Part shown: piece by piece, positions 54,526 to 64,000 of the stretch
Position numbering within the stretch: position 1 is the stretch's first letter
Layout of the letters: each line of letters opens with the position of its first letter
NCBI RefSeq assembly: GCF_038502225.1
Contig: NC_091311.1
Location: 33,979,296 to 34,043,295, forward strand
Length of the DNA: 64,000 bases
Origin: Cherax quadricarinatus
Taxonomy: Eukaryota > Arthropoda > Malacostraca > Decapoda > Parastacidae
Direction of reading: 5' to 3'
Position numbers and translations under genes: made by a program
The notes under the pieces: model-generated
What the model was told of the DNA's origin: nothing
Seen by the model: the letters and a program-made list of their open reading frames with translations, nothing else
The model's database searches: none

Positions 54526-54706
54526 GTCCACTGGTATGATACATATATACAGAGAGAGCAAAATATATAGAGTGTGAGCCAGCAGTTGTCTGCTCAGACA
54601 AGTGTGCGCGAATGCGGGGGTAAAGCTGGAAGATGGTGTCTCAGGTCAGCTACGCAGTACTCTAGCAGGTGTGTCCTTGGACAGGTAGGTTTGTGTAGGG
54701 GTAGAG

Positions 54707-54721
54707 TGTGTGTGTGTGTGT

Positions 54722-54765
<44 letters not shown>

Positions 54766-54775
54766 TTGTGGTGTG
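54707..54775. repeat. (GT)n microsatellite at a family E 3' end
   Basis: GT units joined to ACTCACCTGATTGTGG, the E terminus read on the + strand. Confidence 0.93.
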
Positions 54776-54875
54776 TGTACTCACCTGATTGTGGTTGCAG
54801 GGGTCGATACTCAGCTCCTGGCCCCGCCTCTTCACTGAGTGCTACTAGGTCTTCTCTCTCCCTGCTCCATGAGCA
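54776..54875 (-). mobile_element. Family E 3'-terminal fragment
   Basis: ACTCACCTGATTGTGGTTGC, CTGGCCCCGCCTCTTCACTG and TGCTACTAGGTC match the ends of the larger E copies; only about 100 bp. Confidence 0.85.
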
Positions 54876-55102
54876 GTGTGTGTGTGAGTGTGAGAGTGAG
54901 TGTGTGTTTTGGAGAAATGGGGGGGGGGGGAGGTCAGAGATGGGTAAACAGTACTTTAGCTGCTAAAGCATGTCTTTAGGATCAGGTTAGAGGACATGTG
55001 TAGCCCTAGTGATCAGTGCCCCTGGTGGTTGTCTCATGGGTCAGGTGTGGGTGGGAGTATACCGCTGGTGATGAGCACTTAATCAGATGTGTGGTTGGAC
55101 AG

Positions 55103-55199
55103 GTGTGCCGAGCAGCGGGCAAGACCTGGTGGAGGCGGTGCAGGAGGATAATGCCTCACTGGTGAGAGATGTTCTTACAGACCTTCACAAGTTCTCCCA
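55103..55199 (+). CDS. FANK1: FANK1-like gene, first ankyrin helix exon
   Basis: Acceptor TGTGGTTGGACAG, donor CCCA/GTAAGT, 97 nt, phase 1 to phase 2. Joined to the previous exon it reads SVPSSGQDLVEAVQEDNASL then VRDVLTDLHKFS. The SS-x-(D/E)L-x-x-A(V)...LV-x-x-L pattern is the capping helix pair that starts the ankyrin block of FANK1. The preceding intron is 5.7 kb and holds the hAT remnant and the RTE element. Confidence 0.8.
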
Positions 55200-56370
<1,171 letters not shown>

Positions 56371-56372
56371 AT

Positions 56373-56758
56373 GTCGTGCCGAATAGGCAGAACTTGCGAT
56401 CTTGCCTTAAATAGCAATGTTCATCTTGCCATATAGGACAAGTGAAAATTTGTGTATGCAATAATTTCGCCAAAATCATTCTGAACCTAACGAAAAAAAT
56501 ATATTTCATTGCGTTTGTTTAGTATTAAATTATTGTAAACAAATCTAAAATATATTTAGTTGGGTTAGGCTAAAATAAATTGCTCTTGTTATAATAAGGT
56601 TAGGTAAGTTTTCTAAGATTCTTTTGGTGTAAAATTATAAATATTTACATCAACATTAATTAAAAAAAAATATATCTTTAACGTACAAGAAAAAAATTCA
56701 GAAAGGGTTTAATTTTAAATGAGTTCTTGCTAATTGACCAGTTTTACATATTCGGCAC

Positions 56759-56761
<3 letters not shown>
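56373..56761 (+). mobile_element. MITE G copy 4, complete
   Basis: 389 bp, ends GTCGTGCCGAATAGG and CATATTCGGCACGAC, interior as in G2 and G3, flanked by TA arrays. Confidence 0.85.
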
Positions 56762-56762
<1 letters not shown>

Positions 56763-56806
<44 letters not shown>

Positions 56807-56855
56807 TATATATATATGAGAGAGAGAGATACAGAGAGAGAGACAGAGATACTGG
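56763..56855. repeat. (TA)n then (GA)n microsatellite
   Basis: TA units to about 56817, then GAGAGA/ACAGAG units. Confidence 0.93.
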
Positions 56856-57262
56856 GAGGGTTCGTGGAGATGTGATGGCTGGAGTTAAACACACTTGTTG
56901 GATGGTAACACATATATTAGCAGAGTGTGAAGGGAGGAGCCCAGACTGCCTGGTAGGTCTACGGTGAACTAAGGGCAAGACAGCGCATCCCACACACTCA
57001 TTCGGCATCACATGACGTCACACATGCTAGTCACTGAGCCTAGCAAGGAGTCATGCAGGTGAAACATATGGATGGTACTAACTATGATACTCAGGTAACA
57101 TATACATGTACAGGGGATCAGCAACTATGCTGACAGCTCGGTCATGTTATGTATGTCGTCTCGATATACAATACTATGCTATAGGCTGAACAAGCAGGTG
57201 GGTCTGGGCTGATTCTATGCAATGGCAAAGACATATGTAACTTAGAATTGATGGATGGTACA
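56856..57262. other. Intron sequence, nothing recognised
   Basis: No frame or repeat family could be supported. Confidence 0.5.
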
Positions 57263-57345
57263 ATAATGGATGTTAACGTAATGGGTGTTAACATAATGGG
57301 TGTTAAAATAATGGGTGTTAACATAATGGGTGTTAACATAATGCA
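57263..57345. repeat. 15-bp tandem repeat, five units
   Basis: ATAATGGGTGTTAAC repeated about five times with single substitutions. Confidence 0.88.
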
Positions 57346-57604
57346 TTACGAATTATAAGAACAAATTGTGGTATAATAAAGGATGGAATTGATCGATCGA
57401 TCTGTATTCATGCACTCTACGGATTCTGAGGAAGAATACATATATTTACAAAGGTGAAAGTAATTAACAGCAAAGGCAGATCTGGCACACACAGATCATT
57501 ACTGCTAATCTCAGAATTCGGAGGGAAAGTGAACAAAAAAAAATCTGAAAAACTGATCAGCTAATAACAGAGAGAGAGACAGACAGAGAGAGACAGAGAC
57601 ACAG

Positions 57605-57925
57605 TGTGTGTACTCTCCTGGCCCCACCTCTTCACTGAGTGCTACTAGGTCCTCTCTCTCCCTGCTCCATGAGCTTTATCATACCTCATCTTAATGCTGT
57701 ATATGGTTCCTGCCTCCACTATCTCACTTGCTAGGCTATTCCACTTCCTGACTACTCTGTGACTGAAGAAATATTTCCTAACATCCCTGTGACTCGTCTG
57801 AGTCTTCAGCTTCCAATTGTGTCCCCTTGTTTCTGTGTCCCATCTCTGGAACATCCTGTCTCTGTCCACCTTATCTATTCTCCATAGTATCTTGTATGCC
57901 GTTATCATGTCTCCCTTAACCCTCC
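57605..57925 (-). mobile_element. Family E 3' end, copy E3
   Basis: The minus-strand frame 57908-57645 (87 codons) encodes the E C-terminus: MITAYKILWRIDKVDRDRMF, KYFFSHRVVRKWNSLASEIV. The 3' terminus is shortened (CTCCTGGCCCCACCTCTTCA) and joins GTGTGT. Heavily 5'-truncated. Confidence 0.88.
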
Positions 57926-57939
57926 TGTGTGTGCGCGCG

Positions 57940-58413
57940 CGTGTACTCGCCTGATTGTACTCGCTAATTGTGGTTGCAGGGGCCGAGACTCAGCTCCTGG
58001 CCCCGCATCTTCACTGATCGCTACTAGGTCCTCTCTCTCTGCTTCCTGTGCTTTGTCATACCTCGTCTTAAAGCTACGTATGGTTTCTGCCTCCGCTATC
58101 TCACTTGCTAGGCTATTCTACTTCCTGACGACACTGACTGAAGAAATACTTCCTAACATTTCTGTGAGTCATCTGAGTCTTCAGCTTCCAATTGTGTCCC
58201 CTTGTTTCTGTGTCCCCCTCTTCTTGACGTGCTTGACCAGGTAACGGTCCAAACTGGTGCTGCATACTCCAGTATGGGCCTAACGTACACAGTGTACAGC
58301 GTCTTGAACGATTCCTTATTAAGGTATTGGAACGCTATTCTCAGGTTTGCCAGGTGCCTGTATGCTGCAGCAGTTATCTGGTTGAGGTGTGCCTTCGGAG
58401 ACGTGCTTGGTGG
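57940..58413 (-). mobile_element. Family E 3' end, copy E4, with internal deletion
   Basis: Has the E terminus (GGCCGAGACTCAGCTCCTGG on the + strand), then C-terminal coding sequence with small deletions. Near 58222 it jumps to sequence equivalent to about 58865 in E1 (CTTGACCAGGTAACGGTCC), missing about 200 bp. Confidence 0.82.
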
Positions 58414-58483
58414 TGGTACTCACCTAGTTGAGGTTGCAGGGGTCGAGTCCAAGCTCCTGGCCCCGCCTCTTCACTGGTCGCTA

Positions 58484-59920
58484 CTAGGTCACTCTCCCTG
58501 AACTTTGAGCTTTGTCATACCTCTGCTTAAAGCTATGTATGGATCCTGCCTCCACTACATCGCTTCCCAAACTATTCCACTTCCTGACTACTCTGTGGCT
58601 GAAGAAATACTTCCTAAGATCCCTGTGATTCATCTGTGTCTTCAACTTCCAACCGTGTCCCCTTGTTGTTGTGTCCCATCTCTGGAACATCCTGTCTTTG
58701 TTTACCTTGTCAATTCCTCTCAGTATTTTGTAAGTCGTTATCATGTCCCCCCTATCTCTCCTGTCCTCCAGTGTCGTCAGGTTGATTTCCCTTAACCTCT
58801 CCTCGTAGGGCATACCTCTTAGCTCTGGAACTAGTCTTGTTGAAAACCTTTGCACTTTCTCTAGTTTCTTTACGTGCTTGGCTAGGTGTGGGTTCCAAAC
58901 TGGTGCCGCATACTCCAATATGGGCCTAATGTACACGGTGTACAGGGTCCTGAAAGATTCCTTATTAAGATGTCGGAATGCTGTTCTGAGGTTTGCTCGG
59001 AGCCCATATGCTGCAGCAATTATTTGGTTGATGTGCACTTCAGGAGATGTGCCTGGTGTTATACTCACCCCATGATCTTTTTCCTTAAGTGAGGTTTGTA
59101 GTCTCTGGCCCCCTAGACTGTACTCTGTCTGCAGTCTTCTTTGCCCTTCCCCAATCTTCATGACTTTGCACTTGGTGGGGTTGAACTCCAGGAGCCAATT
59201 GCTGGACCAGGTCTGCAGCCTGTCCAGATCCCTTTGTAGTTCTGCCTGGTCTTCGATCGAATGAATTCTTCTCATCAACTTCACGTCATCTGCAAACAGG
59301 GACACGTCGGAGTCTATTCCTTCCGTCATGTCGTTCACAAATACCAGAAACAGCATTGGTCCTAGGACTGACCCATGTGGGACCCCGCTGGTCACAGGTG
59401 CCCACTCTGACACCTCGCCACGTACCACGACTCGCTGCTGTCTTCCTGACAAGTATTCCCTGATCCACTGTAGTGCCTTCCCTGTTATCCCTGCTTGGTC
59501 CTCCAGTTTTTGCAGTAATCTCTGGTGTGGAACTGTGTCAAACGCCTTCTTGCAGTCCAAGAAAATGCAATCTACCCACCCCTCTCTCTCTTGTCTTACT
59601 GCTGTCACCATGTCATAGAACTCCAGTAGGTTTGTGACACAGGATTTCCCGTCCCTGAAACCATGTTGGCTGCTGTTGATGAGATCATTCATTTCTAGGT
59701 GTTCCACCACTCTTCTCCTGATAAACTTCTCCATGACTTTGCATACTATACATGTCAGTGACACTGGTCTGTAGTTTAGTGGTTCATGTCTGTCTCCATT
59801 TTTAAAGATTGGGACTACATTTGCTGTCTTCCGTACCTCAGGCAATCTCCCTGTTTCGATAGATGTATTGAATATTGTTGTTAGGGGTACACATAGCGCC
59901 TCTGCTACCTCAGGACCCAT
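58484..59920 (-). pseudogene. E1 ORF2 C-terminal part: 478-codon RT frame
   Basis: Open from just after the fingers to the natural stop: VVPIFKNGDRHEPLNYRPVS, SSQHGFRDGKSCVTNLLEFY, CIFLDCKKAFDTVPHQRLLQ, SGVPHGSVLGPMLFLVFVND (His replaces Gln of PQG), VSLFADDVKLM (catalytic pair intact), WLLEFNPTKCKVMKIGEGQ, thumb, and C-terminus. The Met at its start is internal to the protein. Confidence 0.9.
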
Positions 59921-61522
59921 GTAGAGATGTTATCCGGCCCCATTGCCATTGAGGTATCTAACTCACTCAGAAGCCTCTTCACTTCTTCCTTGGTTGTGTG
60001 TACTGTGTCCAGCACTTGGTGGTGTGCCCCACCTCTCCGTCTTTCTGGAGCCCCTTCTGTCTCCTCTGTGAACACTTCTTTTAATCTCTCGTTGAGTTCC
60101 TCACATATTTCACGGTCATTTCTTGTCTCTCCTTCCTTCCTTAGCCTGATTACCTGGTCCTTGACTGTTGTTTTCCTCCTGATGTGTCTGTATAACAGCT
60201 TTGGGTCAGATTTGGCTTTCGCTGCTATGTCATTTTCATATTGTCGTTGGGCCTCCCTTCTTATCTGTGCATGTTCATTTCTGGCTCTACGACTGCTCTC
60301 CTTATTCTCCTGGGTCCTTTGCCTTCTATATTTCTTCCATTCCCTAGCACACTTGGTTTTTGCCTCCCTGCACCTTTGGGTGAACCATGGGCTCATCCTG
60401 GCTTTTTCATTAGTCCTGTTACCCTTGGGTACAAACCTCTCCTCAGCCTCCTTGCACAGTGTTGCTACATATTTCATCATCTCATTAACTGGCTTCCCTG
60501 CCAGTTCTCTGTCCCACTGAACCCCGTTCAGGAAGTTCCTCATTCCTGTGTAGTCCCTTTTCCTGTAGTTTGGCTTCATTCATCCTGGTCTTCCTGCTTC
60601 CCCCTCCACTTGTAGCTCTATTGTGTATTCGAAGCTTAAAACCACATGATCGCTAGCCCCAAGGGGTCTTTCATATGTGATATCCTCAGTATCTGCACTA
60701 CTCAAGGTGAATACTAGGTCCAGTCTTGCTGGTTCATCCTCTTCTCTCTCTCTTGTAGTGGCCATTACGTGTTGGTGTATGAAGTTTTCCAGTACCTCCT
60801 CCATCATCTTAGCCCTCCATGTGTCTTGGCCCCCATGTGGCTCCAAGTTCTCCCAATCGATCTCCTTGTGGTTAAAGTCACCCATGATCAGGAGCTTTGC
60901 CCTGCATGCATGAGCTCTTCTGGCCACTGCAGCCAGTGTGTCAACCATCGCTCTATTGCTCTAGTCATACTCTTGCCTTGGCCTCCTGCTGTTCTGTGGT
61001 GGGTTATACATCACTGCAATTACCACGTTGGGACCTCCAGAGTGAAGTGTTCCCGCTATGTAATCACTTGCTTCTCCGCTGTCTCCTCTCTCCAGCTCAT
61101 CAAAATTCCATCGGTTTTTGAGCAACAGTGCCACTCCTCCACCCCCCCTACCTCTGTCTTTTCCTCAGGATCTGGTATCCCGTTGGAAAGATGGCATCTG
61201 TTATCATACCTGTTAGTTTGGTTTCTGTGAGGGCTATGATGTCTGGTGATGCCTCTTTGACTCTTTCGTGCCACTCCTCCCACTTATTTGTTATTCCATC
61301 AGCATTTGTGTACCATACCTTCAGTTTCCTTTCCAACACTGTAGTTTGGGGGGCCTGTGAGGGTGGGAGACCTGGTAGCATACTGTGGGATTCTATAGCT
61401 GGGTGTTGGGTGGAAGCTGTGAGTGTGGATTGTAGTTTGTGTTGGGATGGTGTTCTGAGGATAGTTCTGTGTACTTGCCCTTGCTGCTCTGTTCTGCTCT
61501 GATTGACCTCTGCTGATTCCAT
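59905..61522 (-). pseudogene. E1 ORF2 N-terminal part: endonuclease and linker
   Basis: EN motifs: KVWYTNADGITNKWEEW (N-terminal Asn), IALTETKLTGM, then across a frameshift VVIAVMYNPPQNSRR, LLIMGDFNHKEIDWENL and GASDHVVLSFEYT. The linker is rich in Arg/Glu/Lys (FTQRCREAKTKCAREWKKYR), followed by RT fingers (LLSELDTSMAMGPDNIS). Several stops separate these blocks. Confidence 0.87.
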
Positions 61523-61579
61523 CCTTGTCTCCTTTCGCTTTTTTTGTCCTCTCCCTCATTTCGATGACACAGGGTGGTT

Positions 61580-61580
61580 T

Positions 61581-61657
<77 letters not shown>
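61580..61657. repeat. (GT)n microsatellite between E1 and E2
   Basis: About 38 GT units continuous with TACTCACCTAGTTGTACTCA, the 3' terminus of E2; in the E sense direction this is an (AC)n tail. Confidence 0.95.
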
Positions 61658-61659
<2 letters not shown>

Positions 61660-61660
<1 letters not shown>

Positions 61661-63622
61661 CACCTAGTTGTACTCAGTTGTGGTTGTAGGGGTCGAGTCA
61701 TAGTTCCTGGCCCCGCCTCTTCACTGGTCGCTACTGGGTCACTCTTCCTGCTCCATGCACTTTATCATACCTCTTCTCAAAGCTATGTATGGATCCTGCC
61801 TCCACTACATCACTTCCCAGGCTATTCCACTCCCTGACAACTCTGACTAAAGAAATACTTCCTAATGTCCTTGTGATTCATCTGAGTCTTTAACTTTCAA
61901 CTGTGCCCCCTTGTTGATGTGTCCCATCTCTGGAACATCCTGTCTCCGTCCACCGTCCACCTTGTCAATTCCTCTCAGTATTTTATATGTCATTATCATA
62001 TCCCCCCTCTCTCTATCTTCCAGTGTCGTCAAGTCGATTTCCCTTTACCTCTCCTCGTAGGACATACCCCTTAGCTCCGGGACTAGCCTTGTTGCAAACC
62101 TTTGCACTTTCTCTAGTTTCCTCACATGCTTGGCTAGGCGAGGGTTCCAAACTAGCGCTGCATACTCCAATATGGCCCTAACGTAAACAGTGTACAGGGT
62201 CCTGAATGACTCCTTATTTAGATGTCGGTATGCTGTTCTTAGGTTTGCCAGGCGCCCGTATGCTGCAGCAGTTATTTGGTTGATGTGCGCCTCAGATGTG
62301 CCCAGTGTTATATTCACCGATAGATCCTTTTCCTTGAGTGAGGTTTGTAGGCTCTGGCCCCCTAGCTTGTACTTCGTCTGTGTTCTTGTTTGCCCTTCCC
62401 CAATCTTCATGACTTTGCACTTGGTGGGGTTGAACTCCAGGAGCCATTTGCTGGACCAGGCCTGCAGCCTGTCTAGATCCATCTGTAGTTCTGCCTGGTC
62501 CTCGTCCGATTGAATTCTTCTCATCAACTTCACATCATCCGCAAACAGGGACACTTCGGAGTCTATTCCTTCCATCATGTCGTTCACAAATACCAGAAAC
62601 AGCACCGGCCCTAAGACTGATTCCTGTGGCACCCCGCTCGTTTCAGGCGTCCACTTTGACACCTCACCACGTACCATGACTCGCTGTTGTCTTCCTGGCA
62701 GGTATTTCCTGATCCATTGTAGTGCCTTCCCTGTTATCCCTGCCTGGTCCTCCAGCTTTTGCACTAATCTCTGGTGTGGAACTGTGTCAAACGCCTTCTT
62801 ACAGTCCAAGAAAATGCAATCTACCCAGCCCTCTCTCTCTTGTCTTACTGCCATCACCCTGTCATAGAACTCCAGTAGGTTTGTGATACAGGATTTCCCA
62901 TCCCTGAAACCGTGCTGGCTGTCATTGATAAGCTCATTCCTTTCTAGGTGCTCCATCACTCTTTTCCTGATAATTTTCTCCCTGACCTTTCATACTATAC
63001 ATGTCAGTGACACTGCTCTGTAGTTTAATGCTTTGTGTCTATCTCCTTTTTTAAAAACTGGGACTACATATGTTGTCTGCCATACTTCCGGTAGTCGCCC
63101 TATTTCGATAGATGTATTGAAGATAGTTGCTAGTGGTACACAAAACGCCTCTGCTCCCTCTCTCAGGGTGCATGGAGAGATGTCATCCGGCCCCATCGCC
63201 TTTGAGGTATCTAGCTCGCTTAGCAGCCTCTTCACTTCTTCCTCGGTTGTATGTATTGTGTCCAATACTTGATGGTGTACCCCACCTCTATGCCTTTCTG
63301 GAGGCCCTTCTGTCTCCTCTGTGAACACTTCTTTGAATCTCATGCTGAGCTCCTCACATACTTTGCGGTCATTTTTTGTGACCTCTCCTCCTTCCTTCCT
63401 CAGCCTGATTACCTGGTCCTTGACTGTTGTTTTCCTCCTGATGTGGCTGTACAACAGCTTTGGGTCAGATTTGGCTTTCGCTGCTATGTCATTCTCGTAT
63501 TGTCTTTGGGCCTCCCTCACATGTGCATATTCATTTCTGGCTCTGCGACGGCTCTCCTTATTCTCCTGGGTCCTTTGCCTTCTATTCTTCTTTTATTCCC
63601 TAGCACACCTGGTTTTGGCCTC
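61660..63622 (-). mobile_element. Family E LINE copy E2, 5'-truncated
   Basis: Minus-strand frames 62959-62045 and 63520-62990 encode linker, RT (NDSQHGFRDGKSCITNLLEF, SGVPQESVLGPVLFLVFVND with PQES, VSLFADDVKLM) and part of the C-terminus. A frameshift lies near 62985 and more near 62040. The 5' edge ends in the linker at a TG array. Same orientation as E1, E3 and E4. Confidence 0.9.
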
Positions 63623-63624
<2 letters not shown>

Positions 63625-63718
<94 letters not shown>

Positions 63719-63762
63719 TGTGTGGGTGCGTGCGTGTGTGTGTGTTTGTGTGTGTGTGTGTA
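63625..63762. repeat. (TG)n microsatellite next to the ankyrin exon acceptor
   Basis: About 65 TG units with a few TGC/TGGG interruptions near 63719-63735, ending some 40 nt before the acceptor AG at 63801-63802. Confidence 0.95.
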
Positions 63763-63802
63763 TTCCTCGACTATAGCGTGTTGAAGGACCCGTGTGGTGC
63801 AG

Positions 63803-64000
63803 GATGGAGCGTATAGACCACGTGGTTGAGGTGGGTCACACGGCCCTGGTGGCGGCGGTGAAGGGTGGGTCACGGGACGCCCTTGCGGTGCTGCTGGAGA
63901 GGCGGGCAGCTGTGACTGTCCCTACAGGTGGCCCACACCTCACCCCTCTCGCCCTCGCTGCCTGGCTTGGCCATTTACAACTGGCACGCAGGCTCCGGGC
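63803..64000 (+). CDS. FANK1: FANK1-like gene, ankyrin repeat exon (runs off the window)
   Basis: Acceptor CGTGTGGTGCAG, then 1 nt completing the split Gln codon and 65 open codons to the edge. Contains two ankyrin repeats: [20 protein letters not shown] then [12 protein letters not shown], and [20 protein letters not shown]. The G-x-TAL/TPL-x-x-A motifs and GH-LxLAxxL helix are standard. FANK1 proteins carry several such repeats after one FN3 domain; in vertebrates the protein is testis-enriched and linked to spermatogenesis and AP-1 regulation, which is family knowledge and not shown here. The codon third positions are GC-rich, unlike the surrounding repeats. Confidence 0.82.

Larger units (their letters stand above)
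58415..61560 (-). mobile_element. Family E LINE copy E1, longest, frameshifted
   Basis: The minus strand carries, from 5': a Thr/Pro/Ser-rich leader, endonuclease, linker, RT and C-terminus, and the family terminus CTCACCTAGTTGAGGTTGC (seen on +). It is antisense to the host gene. RT style (SGVPHGSVLGPMLFLVFVND, LFADDVKLM) and KYFFSHRVVRKWNSLGS are CR1-group-like. Breaks occur near 61150, near 60960, at 60578 (stop) and near 59910. Confidence 0.9.

Noticed and set aside
60241..61502. Plus-strand frames of 74-197 codons over family E
   Set aside because: Antisense shadows of the E1 endonuclease and linker.

Overview
The window reads as nuclear DNA of a decapod crustacean; crayfish, lobster or shrimp cannot be separated from sequence alone. 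The reasons are spliced exons with GT-AG boundaries, very dense non-LTR retrotransposons, tRNA-derived SINEs, long (TA)n/(TG)n microsatellites, and dispersed repeats of the kind known from decapod genomes. Nothing prokaryotic is present.

Only one host gene is convincingly visible. Six + strand exons (42788 to the right edge) join in consistent phase into a fibronectin type III domain followed by ankyrin repeats, the architecture of FANK1. About 0.78 kb of coding sequence is spread over more than 21 kb. The introns are filled with retrotransposon copies, a hAT remnant, a MITE and microsatellites. The first exon is not identified, and the 3' end lies beyond the window.

The rest is mostly transposon, in at least six non-LTR families. 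Family A has an ORF1 with a coiled coil and an SGNH esterase domain plus an EN-RT ORF2 (CR1-group-like): A1 8676-14925 and A2 15070-19200. Family B is EN-RT with an 11-bp 3' tail repeat: 6118-8614, 13937-14583, 22295-23397, 27352-27907, 31515-32866 and 32867-35888. Family C is EN-RT: 5236-5990, 10369-11990, 21400-25060, 36445-36560 and 46440-48960. Family E is EN-RT with AC-rich tails: 38690-40080, 54776-54875 and 57605-63622. A family with a C-terminal RNase H lies at 1-892 and 29577-31514. An RTE-clade element lies at 51055-54455.

Layout. 1-5.2 kb: RNase H LINE end, a TA microsatellite and unrecognised sequence. 5.2-19.2 kb: nested LINEs C, B and A, including family A disrupted by C and B, and an A2 copy with 17-bp flanking duplications. 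19.2-29.6 kb: SINEs, a dispersed repeat called P here, and a MITE called G here. 29.6-35.9 kb: RNase H LINE followed by two family B copies tail to tail, one with an uninterrupted 971-codon frame. 36-41 kb: a hairpin, a hammerhead-like motif, a 46-copy 32-bp minisatellite, decayed E and A tails and another MITE G. 42.8-64 kb: the FANK1-like gene.

No wholly new gene system was found. The more interesting items are the split FANK1-like gene with microsatellites at two acceptors, the esterase-bearing LINE, the in-frame LINE-LINE chimera, the 1.35-kb LINE palindrome, and the repeated hammerhead-like motif. All homology statements come from reading the translated sequence, not from database searches.
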